From: Bacteroidales bacterium
GTDB taxonomy: Bacteria; Bacteroidota; Bacteroidia; Bacteroidales; UBA12077
Length of the DNA stretch: 64,000 nt
Assembly (NCBI GenBank): GCA_016342685.1
Contig: JAEINU010000004.1
Coordinates: 1 to 64,000 of the forward strand
Direction: 5' to 3'
The notes under the pieces were generated by a model. The model was not told where the DNA came from, searched no databases, and saw only the letters and a program-made list of their open reading frames with translations. The position numbers and the translations under genes are program-made. Of this stretch, positions 9,701-18,905 are shown piece after piece; positions within the stretch are counted from its first letter, which is position 1, and each line of letters opens with the position of its first letter.

Positions 9701-11642
9701 ATTTAAACACCACCCAACCTCTATCTTTAGAAATAGCACTAATAACTTCTGTAATTACCATAAACTCTCTTTGTAGATTATTTGAGTCTTCGACAGATAG
9801 ATTTTGTGCATCTCTCAATTTTTCTGCGGCATCTTTTTGAGCAATTTCTAAAATCTTCCTTTTGTAAGTCACAATCGTTTCTGGAACTAAATTTTTTAGA
9901 ACCATTTCTTCTGTTCTTATGTGTGCACCACCCTTCTCAAATATTTTACTTAACACATAAGGATCGCTCAATAAATCTGCAGCCAAACTACTAATTTCGG
10001 GATCTGTATGATCTGTAAAAACCTTACTATCTAATACTTCTCCTTTATTTAGTGCTTCAAGATAAATTTGGAATATTTTTTTATAAACCAGGTTTTCAAA
10101 CTCTAAATCATCATTTAAAATCTCACTTATCATAACCTCGGCAACTAAAACATCTCTAGGCTCAACATACTTATCTTCCGACTCTTCTATATATAAAACT
10201 TTTTCTGCATGATGAAGTAATAATCTAATTATTTCTTTTTCTTGTGGTTTTGCATAAAAACCTTCAACAGAAGCAGGAATCGGTGGCGAAAATTTTCCTT
10301 CCTTGCTTTTAAATTCATTTTTCTGAACTTCCTTTTTGTAGGTTTCCTTTCTTAATTTTCCAACCTCTCCAGTTAATATCTTCTCTGCAATACCAAGTAT
10401 CTTAGAACACTCATTAATGTATACTGTTCTAGTAATGGTTTCAGGAATAATAGCAATTGAACGAACAATATCAGAAATTAGATTAGCCCTTTTAACGGGG
10501 TCGTTTTTTGCTTCTTGAGAGAGCAATCGTGTTTTAAATGTAATAAAATCTTCTTCGTTTTTTTCGATAAACTTGGTAAACTCCGATGAACTGTGACTTT
10601 TTGCAAAAGAATCGGGATCTTCACCTTCTGGTAATAATAACACCCGAACGTTTAACCCTTGCTCTAAAATCAAATCGATTCCACGAAGAGAAGCTTTTAT
10701 GCCAGCCGCATCGCCATCATAAATTATAGTAACGTTGGGAGTAAATCGCTTAATTAATCGAATCTGCTCAACAGTTAATGAAGTCCCGGATGATGCAACA
10801 ACATTTTCTATTCCCGATTGATACATGGAAATAACATCAGTATATCCTTCAACCAAATAACATTTATCAAGCTGAGTTATACGTTGCTTTGCAAAATACA
10901 TTCCATATAGAATGCGACTTTTATGATAAATTTCCGATTCAGGAGAATTTAGATATTTAGCAGCTTTAACATCCTTTTTTAATATTCGTCCACCGAAACC
11001 AATTACGTTCCCCGACAAACCATGAATAGGGAAGATAACCCGTCCACGAAAACGATCAAACTGACCATTGTCGTTTACAATTGTTAAGCCCGATTTTTCG
11101 AGAAAATTAACCTTATATCCCTTTTCTTTAGCGGCAATAGTAAAAGCATCACGCACATCCAGACTATATCCAAGTTCAAATTTCTCAATAATATCTTCAC
11201 GAAAACCACGCTCCTTAAAATAACTTAATCCGATTGCACGCCCATCATTGTTTTTTTGCAACTTTTCTTGAAAATATGTATTTGCAAACTTTGTTGCTAC
11301 CAATAAACTATCACGTTCGTTCTGTTGTTGAATTTCTTCCGCAGTAAGTTCCTTCTCTACAACCTCTATATTATATTTTTTTGCCAGATATTTTAAAGCT
11401 TCGGGGTAACCCAAATGCTCGTGATCCATTATAAAATTTACAGAATTTCCCCCTTTTCCGCACCCAAAACATTTAAAAATTCCTTTGGCAGGTGAAACTG
11501 TGAACGATGGCGTTTTTTCATTATGAAAAGGACATAATCCCAGATAATTAACTCCGCGTTTTTTCAGATTAACAAAATCTTGCACCACCTCAGTAATCTC
11601 CGCAGTATCAATTATTCGTTGTATGGTATTATGGTCTATCAT
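9699..11642 (-). CDS. dnaG: DNA primase
   Basis: A 647-residue primase that makes RNA primers at the replication fork. The N-terminal CHC2-type zinc-binding domain uses Cys37, His40, Cys58 and Cys61 (CPFHNEKTPSF... CFGCGKGG). The catalytic core follows, with the RNAP-basic region RFRGRVIFPIHG and a Toprim domain carrying Glu265 (VEGYTDV) and Asp309/Asp311 (YDGDAAG). The C-terminal 200 residues are the poorly conserved helicase-binding part. The length is normal for Bacteroidota. The gene is monocistronic, without the rpsU or rpoD neighbours seen in many proteobacteria. Confidence 0.97.
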   Translation of the reverse strand: MIDHNTIQRIIDTAEITEVVQDFVNLKKRGVNYLGLCPFHNEKTPSFTVSPAKGIFKCFGCGKGGNSVNFIMDHEHLGYPEALKYLAKKYNIEVVEKELTAEEIQQQNERDSLLVATKFANTYFQEKLQKNNDGRAIGLSYFKERGFREDIIEKFELGYSLDVRDAFTIAAKEKGYKVNFLEKSGLTIVNDNGQFDRFRGRVIFPIHGLSGNVIGFGGRILKKDVKAAKYLNSPESEIYHKSRILYGMYFAKQRITQLDKCYLVEGYTDVISMYQSGIENVVASSGTSLTVEQIRLIKRFTPNVTIIYDGDAAGIKASLRGIDLILEQGLNVRVLLLPEGEDPDSFAKSHSSSEFTKFIEKNEEDFITFKTRLLSQEAKNDPVKRANLISDIVRSIAIIPETITRTVYINECSKILGIAEKILTGEVGKLRKETYKKEVQKNEFKSKEGKFSPPIPASVEGFYAKPQEKEIIRLLLHHAEKVLYIEESEDKYVEPRDVLVAEVMISEILNDDLEFENLVYKKIFQIYLEALNKGEVLDSKVFTDHTDPEISSLAADLLSDPYVLSKIFEKGGAHIRTEEMVLKNLVPETIVTYKRKILEIAQKDAAEKLRDAQNLSVEDSNNLQREFMVITEVISAISKDRGWVVFK

Positions 11643-11800
11643 AAATTATTCATCAGATAATCAGCCGATTATTAATTTTAAAAGTATCAGCTAAAATACT
11701 AAAATTACACTAAAATTTGTAGTTAAATCTATTTTATAAAATCATCATTAATCTACCATTTTCATAATCAGTTAAATATTTTTAAATTGTAGCAAATCCA

Positions 11801-12502
11801 ATGAAAATGAAAAATCTGGTAATATTGTCTGGTGCAGGAATGAGTGCCGAAAGTGGAATAAAAACTTTTAGAGAAATGGGAGGTTTATGGGAAGAATATG
11901 ATGTAATGGAAGTTGCTAGTCCACAAGCCTGGGAACAAAACCCCGAATTGGTTATGCGATTTTATAATGAACGTCGGAAAAAACTTTTCGAAGCAGAACC
12001 CAATGAAGGCCATAAAGGAATTGCCGAATTAGAAAAATATTTCAATGTACAAATTGTAACACAAAATGTTGATGATTTGCACGAAAGAGCAGGAAGCACA
12101 AATGTTTTGCATTTGCATGGAGAACTCAAAAAAGTTAGAAGCAACGTCGACCCCAACCTTATTTACACAATGGATACTTGGGAATTAAAACTCGGCGACA
12201 AATGTGAAAAAGGTTCTCAATTACGACCGCATATTGTTTGGTTTGGCGAATCTGTTCCAGCTATTAATGAAGCTACGTTAATTTGTGGAAAAGCAGATGT
12301 TTTTGTTGTTATTGGAACCTCATTAAATGTTTATCCCGCTGCCGGATTAATCAATTATACTCCTTCCGATATTCCTAAGTTTTTAATTGATCCCAACAAT
12401 GTAAGAACAAACAATGAAGTAACTTTTATTAAGGAAAAAGCAAGCTCTGGAATAAAAAAACTAACCGAAATAATACTAAACAAAAGACTTAACGATGATT
12501 AA
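11801..12502 (+). CDS. Sir2-family NAD-dependent protein deacylase (class III, zinc ligands lost)
   Basis: A 233-residue sirtuin that removes acyl groups from lysine using NAD. The Rossmann motif GAGMSAESGI (11-20), TQNVDD (87-92) and catalytic His106 in HLHGE are intact. Tyr55 and Arg58 (FYNERR) match the Tyr-x-x-Arg pair that gives SIRT5/CobB-type enzymes preference for succinyl and malonyl groups. The zinc-ribbon segment (about 109-142) has only one cysteine (Cys135), so the structural zinc site is gone, while the downstream LRPHIVWFGE motif is kept. My recollection is that this loss is shared by other Bacteroidota homologues (not checked). Its last 14 nt overlap the convergent T9SS gene. 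Confidence 0.92.
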   Translation: MKMKNLVILSGAGMSAESGIKTFREMGGLWEEYDVMEVASPQAWEQNPELVMRFYNERRKKLFEAEPNEGHKGIAELEKYFNVQIVTQNVDDLHERAGSTNVLHLHGELKKVRSNVDPNLIYTMDTWELKLGDKCEKGSQLRPHIVWFGESVPAINEATLICGKADVFVVIGTSLNVYPAAGLINYTPSDIPKFLIDPNNVRTNNEVTFIKEKASSGIKKLTEIILNKRLNDD

Positions 12503-12872
12503 TTAAAATCTTTTTTGTGTTTAATAGCTTACCATCAATCTGTAACGAACAAAAGTACAATCCGTTATTATAATCTGAAACAGAAAGCTTCAATTTATCC
12601 TGTTTATCTTCTAGGTTTTTTGAATATATAACCGCACCAATCGAATTGTAAATTTTCAATTTAGCATCTTTCACAAAAAGAACATCATATTCTATAAATA
12701 AATAATCTTTTACAGGATTTGGATATAACTTTAGTTTTTGCTGTTCGTAAAAATTTGTGATTGAAGTATCACTTGGATTTTCTTCTAATAAAAAATTCTG
12801 AGAAGAACTTTCTTTAGCAAAAGAAAATCCAAATATAAATAACGATAAAATTATAAGTAAAGACTTTTTCAT
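12489..12872 (-). CDS. Small exported protein consisting mainly of a T9SS sorting domain
   Basis: A 127-residue protein: a signal peptide (about 1-19), a spacer of about 25 residues, then a type A T9SS C-terminal sorting domain filling the remainder (LKLYPNPVKDYLFIEYD, the LKIYNSIGAVIYS strand, NNGLYFCSLQIDG). No separate cargo domain is visible. It is probably exported to the periplasm by Sec and across the outer membrane by T9SS. The function is unknown. A comparable small CTD protein, PorA of Porphyromonas gingivalis, acts in T9SS signalling, but no homology is claimed. Its 3' end overlaps the sirtuin gene by 14 nt. Confidence 0.8.
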   Translation of the reverse strand: MKKSLLIILSLFIFGFSFAKESSSQNFLLEENPSDTSITNFYEQQKLKLYPNPVKDYLFIEYDVLFVKDAKLKIYNSIGAVIYSKNLEDKQDKLKLSVSDYNNGLYFCSLQIDGKLLNTKKILINHR

Positions 12873-13067
12873 AAGCGGGGTATTTTTATTATCTAAAACA
12901 AAATAACAAAAACTATACCTTACTATACGGTGTTAAAGTGTTAAAAGTTATTAATAAAGCTTAATTAATAAACAGACAAAAAAGATGCTGATGTCGTTTT
13001 TTACAGAATAAAAGTCTACTTTTGAAGACAAAAAAACACCCTTTATTAACTTTAACAAACAACATGT

Positions 13068-13796
13068 ATGAATAAAATTCTACTTATTTTACTAACGGCT
13101 TTCTTACTGCCAAACTTGGCCAACTCGCAAAGTTTGAAATTACTTAAAGAAGATAAAACTCCTATTGAAAATGATACCTTAAATGCATTTGGTACTCTTT
13201 CCGACGAAGAATTAAAAGTTCATGTATATGTCGAAAACCTAGCTTCGGTTGATAAAGATGTGTGGGTTAAATTATATGTAAAACAATTGGTTGATGGAGC
13301 TGTTATGCAATATTGCTGGAATAGTTGTTTTGATATAGCTACCAATCAGTCAACTGCATTTTTAACCATTCCTGCCAATGAAATTAAAAAAGATTTTTAT
13401 TGCTCGTATATACCCAAAAATTTATCTGGGATTACTGAAATAATGTACACGTTTTTTGTAAATAAAGATGAAACAGATTCTGCATCGGTAACAATAAAAT
13501 ATGAGGTTGTTGATGGTACTACTGGAATAGAGAACCTGAATGATCTAAAGAAAAATATTAAATGTTATCCGAACCCAGCAACAAGCAAAGTATATTTTGA
13601 TTTTGAAACAGAAAACTCATATCCGAAAACCATTAAAATTTTCGATATTGTTGGTAACAAGATCAAACAAATAGAATTAAACGATTTATCATCAACAAAA
13701 GAAGTAGACATTCAGGATTTAAAATCAGGAATGTATCTTTGGACATTTGAAATAAACGGAGTTCCAATTAAATCGAATCGATTAATTAAAAAATAA
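13068..13796 (+). CDS. Exported T9SS-sorted protein of unknown function
   Basis: A 242-residue protein with a signal peptide (MNKILLILLTAFLLPNLANS), a beta-rich domain of about 135 residues containing one cysteine-bearing stretch (MQYCWNSCFDI), and a C-terminal type A sorting domain (KCYPNPATSKVYFDF, KIFDIVGNKIKQIEL, GMYLWTFEINGV). The N-terminal part speaks of an extracellular beta-sandwich, but I do not recognise the family. A TACTTTTG box at 13017-13024 is a fair -7 element; no good -33 element is visible. A bidirectional terminator follows. Confidence 0.8.
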   Translation: MNKILLILLTAFLLPNLANSQSLKLLKEDKTPIENDTLNAFGTLSDEELKVHVYVENLASVDKDVWVKLYVKQLVDGAVMQYCWNSCFDIATNQSTAFLTIPANEIKKDFYCSYIPKNLSGITEIMYTFFVNKDETDSASVTIKYEVVDGTTGIENLNDLKKNIKCYPNPATSKVYFDFETENSYPKTIKIFDIVGNKIKQIELNDLSSTKEVDIQDLKSGMYLWTFEINGVPIKSNRLIKK

Positions 13797-13815
13797 ACTC
13801 ATTAAGACAAAATAA

Positions 13816-13847
13816 AAAACCCGACAGATAATCTGCCGGGTTTTGTT
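13816..13847. terminator. Bidirectional terminator
   Basis: The stem AAAACCCG / CGGGTTTT continues, after one mismatch, into CAG / CTG pairs around a small loop, with T-runs on both strands. It serves the convergent T9SS protein gene and the Omp28-like gene. Confidence 0.85.
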
Positions 13848-13865
13848 TTATATTAAGATTCAATA

Positions 13866-14717
13866 TTAAAATAAATGCTCCTGAGTTGCTTGTAATATCT
13901 CTCTGTTTTCTGACTTATAAACAAAAACAACTAAACTTGAGTTTTCTACTTTCCATTCCTCATTTACTTTATATGTATATGATTTACTTTTAACATCGCC
14001 TGAGTTCGCATTTCCTTTCAGAATTTCATCGCCCCAAACTCCATTTACAGCATCTCGTAAAACATGATTATGCGAATAAAATTCAATATCCTCATTTTCC
14101 AATGAATAATCTTTTTGCCAAGAAATTATTGAATCTTCAACAAAATAAACCGACAACATTAAATCACTATTTATTGAGCTAATAAAAACAACATCTACAT
14201 CAATATCTAACTCTCTTTTGTCAGTATTAATTCTTGTGTCAACAACTATATCAACAACTGGAGCCTCATTTAATAAATCAGCAACAATAGTTAACCAATT
14301 CGCATAATTTTGTGAGTAGGAATTATTAAACTGTGTTCGATTTATTATTGCATTTGGAACTCCTGCGGCAGTTGCTTCATAATATTCGTTTAACGAATTT
14401 CCTAAATCGGTTCTATATTCATACGTATATTTCCCCGATTGATAAACATCGGCAAAAGACCCTGCATGAATAGAAATAGGAATTACATGATCGCAATATG
14501 CTTCCTTTATTGTTTGAATAGTTTCGGCACCACGCGGGCAATTACCACACTGATGTCCAGTATATTCTTCAATTAAAATTTGTTTAATGGGTACTGGCAA
14601 ACTTGCATCGCCACAATCACCAATTTCTTCAATAAATGGCTCTTCAATTTTATCGCAAGAGATAAACAAGCCAATACTAAAAATGAATGCTATGCTATAT
14701 ATAAATTTCTTCATCAC
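13866..14717 (-). CDS. Omp28-like outer-membrane lipoprotein with thioredoxin-like fold
   Basis: A 283-residue lipoprotein. The lipobox LFIS-Cys21 follows a hydrophobic N-terminus. The Omp28 family signature IEEYTGHQCGNCPRGAE carries a CxxC pair (Cys57, Cys60), and a thioredoxin-like region (ISIHAGSFAD, GVPNAIINR with the cis-Pro-like GVP) follows. A beta-rich C-terminal half completes it. Omp28 was described as a surface lipoprotein/adhesin of Porphyromonas; its biochemistry is not settled. It is the last gene of a four-gene cluster, 7 nt after the DUF6029 gene. Two adjacent ATGs (14717 and 14714) are possible starts. Confidence 0.85.
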   Translation of the reverse strand: MMKKFIYSIAFIFSIGLFISCDKIEEPFIEEIGDCGDASLPVPIKQILIEEYTGHQCGNCPRGAETIQTIKEAYCDHVIPISIHAGSFADVYQSGKYTYEYRTDLGNSLNEYYEATAAGVPNAIINRTQFNNSYSQNYANWLTIVADLLNEAPVVDIVVDTRINTDKRELDIDVDVVFISSINSDLMLSVYFVEDSIISWQKDYSLENEDIEFYSHNHVLRDAVNGVWGDEILKGNANSGDVKSKSYTYKVNEEWKVENSSLVVFVYKSENREILQATQEHLF

Positions 14718-14724
14718 ACTAAGT

Positions 14725-16368
14725 TTAAAAACTACTTGTTATTGATATATTAAATCCGCTTGAAGCAGGAACGTTTCTACATATTCCTCCTACACAAACA
14801 ATTCCTGCACGTTGGCGTCCATAACCTAATTGTATTCTATTTGCTCCTTTTTTATATCCAGCTGCTATATTATAATAATGATTTTTCTTTTCAGAATTTC
14901 CATGATTGTACTGATCGGAAACATTGATAAACCATTTTGGTGCAATTGTATACTCCAATAAACCCATTGACCAATCTCCATGATCCTGTTTGGTAAACAA
15001 TGCCTGTACCTCCATTCTTAATGTGTGACGAGGTTTTAACTTATATGTAACATCAACAATTCCCACATTTGAGTATATAGTGCCATATCCTGCAAGCCCT
15101 TGAATAACATCTTTATTATATATGATGTTCAAGTAACTAACATCGGCTTTCCACTTTGAGTTTATTTTCTTGTGAACCTTTATATTAAAGTCTTGAAAAT
15201 ATAATTCATCACCAATAGCAAAATATTCCGTTTCGAATCGATCCAAATTTGCAGTTGGTTTAACTTCCAGACTATTCACTCTTGAAAAGTTTACCGAAAC
15301 ATTTGTACCATATTTTCCCCCCAATGCAGTTCCTTTCGAGAAATTATAAATAACCTCAGCTTGCAGTCCAATTTCTCCGTTTGGTTGCGAAGCATATGGA
15401 TACATTGATGCTAAAGAATAGGTGTGTGTCTTTGTTATACCAGGAATATAATTAATTTGCAAATCATTTAAAGTTGCATTTATATCCGATCTAAAACTCA
15501 TATTATCTACCCGTTTTACACTTAAATAAACCCCAAGACCTTTAGCTGAATAAGTTGTATTTAATAATATTACGTCGCCAAACTTTGTGTTGTAATTATA
15601 TAATCCTGACGGATCATCGGGATGTGGATCGGCATACTTATATGCATATTCACCAGATAAATTAAATCCGCCACGCATAAACGTAAACCTTCCGGCAAAA
15701 GCGCCAATATTTTCCGGTAAATTTAACGTAACATGTTCATCTTTCTGATACTTACTTACAAAACTACCACCAAGAATAAATTGAGATTTAGCATTGTTAA
15801 GAGTCTCAAAAATCTCGTTAATAAATAATTCTCCGTCCATACCACGAACAATTCCAGGCCCAAAGTCAAAAAAAGACCTTTGCTTTCCTGTAAACCCCTT
15901 TAAATAAACTCCTTTATAGGGATTAAGTTTAATTCGCAATCCATCTATGGCATTATCAATACCCAAAGATTTATCTTCGTACGATCTAAAAATTAAACCA
16001 CTACCAAATTGTTCATAAAAATTACCAACCGTAATCTCTAAATTATCATTTCGATATGTAATAAATCTATACGGAATTCCCACACCATCGTAACGAGAAT
16101 CGAATCCAAGCATTGCATTCATATAACCCTCGTATCGAATTCCTGCAGTAAAATTACCTCTAGTATAAAGAAAGTTGGCATACGAATTTAATCCCATTTT
16201 TTCTACAGGAACCTCTGCACCAATATCTAAATCTTCTTTATATACTTGTGCATCGACACTGAAATTCCCACTTAGTTGTCCTTGATCGTTATTTTGTGAA
16301 AAAGCAATATTTAGCGAACTAAATATTATTGCCATTACAAGAATTAATTTATAAATAAATCTTCCCAT
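14725..16368 (-). CDS. DUF6029-like outer-membrane protein
   Basis: A 547-residue exported protein. The start at 16368 was chosen because it gives a signal peptide (MGRFIYKLILVMAIIFSSLN, ending AFSQ) and sits one base after the stop of the upstream TlpA-like gene; the longer in-frame reading runs through that gene. The mature part is rich in alternating aromatic/hydrophobic strands, repeated Gly and Tyr, and ends in a strand with terminal Phe (GFNISITSSF), all typical of an outer-membrane beta-barrel. It resembles what databases call DUF6029, from memory. No enzymatic motif is seen. Its tight packing between a thiol-disulfide protein and an Omp28-like lipoprotein suggests a barrel working with them. 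Confidence 0.75.
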   Translation of the reverse strand: MGRFIYKLILVMAIIFSSLNIAFSQNNDQGQLSGNFSVDAQVYKEDLDIGAEVPVEKMGLNSYANFLYTRGNFTAGIRYEGYMNAMLGFDSRYDGVGIPYRFITYRNDNLEITVGNFYEQFGSGLIFRSYEDKSLGIDNAIDGLRIKLNPYKGVYLKGFTGKQRSFFDFGPGIVRGMDGELFINEIFETLNNAKSQFILGGSFVSKYQKDEHVTLNLPENIGAFAGRFTFMRGGFNLSGEYAYKYADPHPDDPSGLYNYNTKFGDVILLNTTYSAKGLGVYLSVKRVDNMSFRSDINATLNDLQINYIPGITKTHTYSLASMYPYASQPNGEIGLQAEVIYNFSKGTALGGKYGTNVSVNFSRVNSLEVKPTANLDRFETEYFAIGDELYFQDFNIKVHKKINSKWKADVSYLNIIYNKDVIQGLAGYGTIYSNVGIVDVTYKLKPRHTLRMEVQALFTKQDHGDWSMGLLEYTIAPKWFINVSDQYNHGNSEKKNHYYNIAAGYKKGANRIQLGYGRQRAGIVCVGGICRNVPASSGFNISITSSF

Positions 16369-16369
16369 A

Positions 16370-16867
16370 TTACTTTGCACTTTGTTCTTTAATTGCTTCA
16401 TATAATTCATACTCATCACCTTCGGCATAAGATGTGTGTTGCCACAATATTTTCCCATTACCATCAAGTAAAAGGGTATGAGGAACATTAATTACATTCA
16501 TTGCGCGTTTAAAATCTTCGTTGGCATCTAAATAAAAATCTAAGTTCTCCCAACCACGACCATTTACAAATGGAGCAACACGACTCATACTTCTTGCATT
16601 ATCGACAGAAATTGCGAATAATTTAACGCCCGTTTCCTCAGCCCAATCTACGATGTTTTCATTATAAGCATCGAGCTCTTTTATACATGGTTTACACCAG
16701 GTTGCCCAAAAACTAAGAATAACTAAGGATTCTCCATCAAATAGATCTGGCGCATTTACAATTTCGCCATTTAGATTTTTTATATGAACGTTCGGTACAT
16801 TTTTGGATTGCGAGAACAAACTAATTCCAATTGATAGAAATAGTATTACTACAATAAACTTTTTCAT
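16370..16867 (-). CDS. TlpA-like thiol-disulfide oxidoreductase, exported
   Basis: A 165-residue thioredoxin-fold protein with a signal peptide (ending ISLFSQ) and active-site Cys58/Cys61 in FWATWCKPC. The usual TlpA/ResA features follow (LFAISVDNARS, cis-Pro in NVPHTLLLDGNGKILWQH). It is probably a periplasmic reductant or oxidant acting on envelope protein thiols or haem-maturation substrates. The gene lies directly upstream of the DUF6029 gene (one-base gap) and 88 nt downstream of a second, T9SS-tagged thioredoxin-like gene. Confidence 0.9.
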   Translation of the reverse strand: MKKFIVVILFLSIGISLFSQSKNVPNVHIKNLNGEIVNAPDLFDGESLVILSFWATWCKPCIKELDAYNENIVDWAEETGVKLFAISVDNARSMSRVAPFVNGRGWENLDFYLDANEDFKRAMNVINVPHTLLLDGNGKILWQHTSYAEGDEYELYEAIKEQSAK

Positions 16868-16882
16868 TTTATATAAATTTAA

Positions 16883-16940
16883 ATAAGAAGATATTCAAAG
16901 AATAAAATTTGATAATTTCATCTTATGAACATCTTCTTAT
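16883..16940. repeat. 10-bp inverted repeat inside the thioredoxin cluster
   Basis: Perfect arms ATAAGAAGAT (16883-16892) and ATCTTCTTAT (16931-16940) are separated by 38 nt. They occupy most of the 88-nt gap between the T9SS-tagged thioredoxin gene and the TlpA-like gene. It lacks a T-run, so it is not a standard terminator. It could be an mRNA processing or stabilising stem, or an operator. Confidence 0.45.
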
Positions 16941-16955
16941 ATTGAGTATTCAACT

Positions 16956-18710
16956 TTATTTTATAACTTGAATCTTTTGGGTTAACTTTTGATTATTAAT
17001 ATCTAAACTAACAAAATATAAACCATTATTTAGTTTACTTAAATCAATCTTGATATTATGATCACCTTTAGTTAACTCACCCTGATCGATGAATTTTACT
17101 AATTGTCCAGCTTGATTATAAATATTAACCTTTGTATTTGAATTACTTAATAAGTTAAAATTAATATTAAGTGATTCGCTTACTGGATTTGGATAAAGAT
17201 TTATACTTGAAGACTTAACAGCCTGTAAAATTCCATTTAAAGTTCCTGAAGTAAATGAAACACTTGAAGATTCGACAAGAACATTATATTCAGTTTCAAT
17301 TGATTCGATACTTAAATAATACACTTGATTTGGATCCAAATGACTATCAGGATCGATTGTAATTTTTGTTTTATCTTCATTTATAATTGCTGTAAACAAT
17401 ACATCATCACCTGTTTCATCTGTTGTCTTAAGTGTTATTAAAGATGCTGGATCAGTAATAGGATCGCCATTTAACAATCTTACTGACTGGTCAATATTAA
17501 TAACTAAATCTTGATCTAAAAATACACTCGAAGCTCCATCCATTGGATCAAATGTTAATGTAGCTTTAGGGTCTGATACGCAAAATTCAAGACTTTCTTC
17601 ACTTCCAGAAAAACCAGTCTTAGATTCTAATTCAAGATCTCCAATATAAATTTTTACGGAACCTGTCATTCCATCACCATATGAATCAAACAATGTAAAT
17701 GTATAGCAACTATCTAATTCCAAACAAGCTTGCTCGGTATAAACAGTACTTGCATCTTTATATCTGTTTCCAGCAGCATAAATATCATCACCTTTTTTAA
17801 TATTCCAACTAGTTTCAGAAGGATACTGATCCATTCTAATCTTTATTGTTACATCAACACCATTGGATAGTATTATAAAAGCAGTGTTTTCACTATTATT
17901 AGTAGCATCTACGTCCGTATTTCCATTTGGCATTTCTGCTTTAAAGGTAAAGTTATGTGCACCTTCTGTAATTCCGCTTATTTCGTCTAATGTTACTTCA
18001 TCAATTTCGTATTGTGCAAGCGAACCTGTCCAACTATAAGAAGCTGTTTCTACATCGTCAATTATAGATTTTATTGTTAAAGCAGTCATACTTTCAGTTC
18101 CATAGTTTTGAATAGTTAAAACAGGAGTAATTGAAGAGCTGCAATAAGACCCCTTTGGATTATCAAATTCCAAAACACGCGCATCAAATGTTGTTGCACT
18201 TAAACCTGGGTTTTCAGAAATTGCTGTTTTCATAACAGATTTTATTGTTGCCGCATCTCCAGATACTTGTTTGTATGATCTATCAGAATATACAATATAG
18301 TATGTAGGATAATAACCAACCTCATACAATCCGGGAACACCTGTTGCCACAGCATCATCAAATGTTGGACATGTTACATTATGAGCAGTCATAAACGTTT
18401 GTAAGTCAGCTGAAGTTGTTTTATCATCTGATTCTATTAAAAACATCATTATTGTATTGTCTCCATCAGGTCCATTTTCAGCCCAAACTTCTTCCACTGC
18501 ATCGGCATTATTATTACAAGGACCACACCAAGTTGCAAAGAAATCAAGAACCACTACTTTTCCTTGATCAAGGTAATCGTAAAGAGTGTGTGAAGTTCCA
18601 TCAATGTCAGTTAAAGTAAAATCTGGAGCTATACCGCTTCCATCTAACTGAGCAAAACTGATATTTGTAAAAAATAGCGTGAAAATCAAGAGGTGTAAAA
18701 ATCTTTTCAT
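16956..18710 (-). CDS. T9SS-sorted protein with N-terminal thioredoxin-like domain
   Basis: A 584-residue protein: a signal peptide (about 1-20), a TlpA/redoxin-like domain (about 25-170) with Cys62/Cys65 in FFATWCGPC and a GYYPTYYIVY cis-Pro region, then a linker region with beta-sandwich character (about 180-400; CLELDSCYTFTLFDSYGDGM resembles a short calcium-type or lectin-like motif). An Ig-like segment (about 385-490) and a type A T9SS sorting domain (NLYPNPVSESLNI, KVNIYNQAGQLVKFI) follow. The redox domain would therefore be placed outside the cell or on its surface, unlike the periplasmic TlpA encoded next. It is the first gene of the cluster that ends with the Omp28-like lipoprotein. 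Confidence 0.87.
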   Translation of the reverse strand: MKRFLHLLIFTLFFTNISFAQLDGSGIAPDFTLTDIDGTSHTLYDYLDQGKVVVLDFFATWCGPCNNNADAVEEVWAENGPDGDNTIMMFLIESDDKTTSADLQTFMTAHNVTCPTFDDAVATGVPGLYEVGYYPTYYIVYSDRSYKQVSGDAATIKSVMKTAISENPGLSATTFDARVLEFDNPKGSYCSSSITPVLTIQNYGTESMTALTIKSIIDDVETASYSWTGSLAQYEIDEVTLDEISGITEGAHNFTFKAEMPNGNTDVDATNNSENTAFIILSNGVDVTIKIRMDQYPSETSWNIKKGDDIYAAGNRYKDASTVYTEQACLELDSCYTFTLFDSYGDGMTGSVKIYIGDLELESKTGFSGSEESLEFCVSDPKATLTFDPMDGASSVFLDQDLVINIDQSVRLLNGDPITDPASLITLKTTDETGDDVLFTAIINEDKTKITIDPDSHLDPNQVYYLSIESIETEYNVLVESSSVSFTSGTLNGILQAVKSSSINLYPNPVSESLNINFNLLSNSNTKVNIYNQAGQLVKFIDQGELTKGDHNIKIDLSKLNNGLYFVSLDINNQKLTQKIQVIK

Positions 18711-18905
18711 AGGTTTTTTTTTAAGGTGAATAAATTAGAGTTTAAAAATCATACCAATGTAAAACATAATCATAATTTATACAATGGTTTTTATAGAAAT
18801 ATATTTTAATATGTTCATATACTTATAATTGCATGCTTTAAAAACATCTATTTATAACTATTTTAAATATTTTGCTACTTTTACAGTCTATTTAATAATT
18901 CCAAA

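Noticed and set aside
16369-16488. Longer N-terminus for the DUF6029 protein
   Set aside because: It would run through the end of the TlpA-like gene in another frame and hide the signal peptide that starts at 16368.
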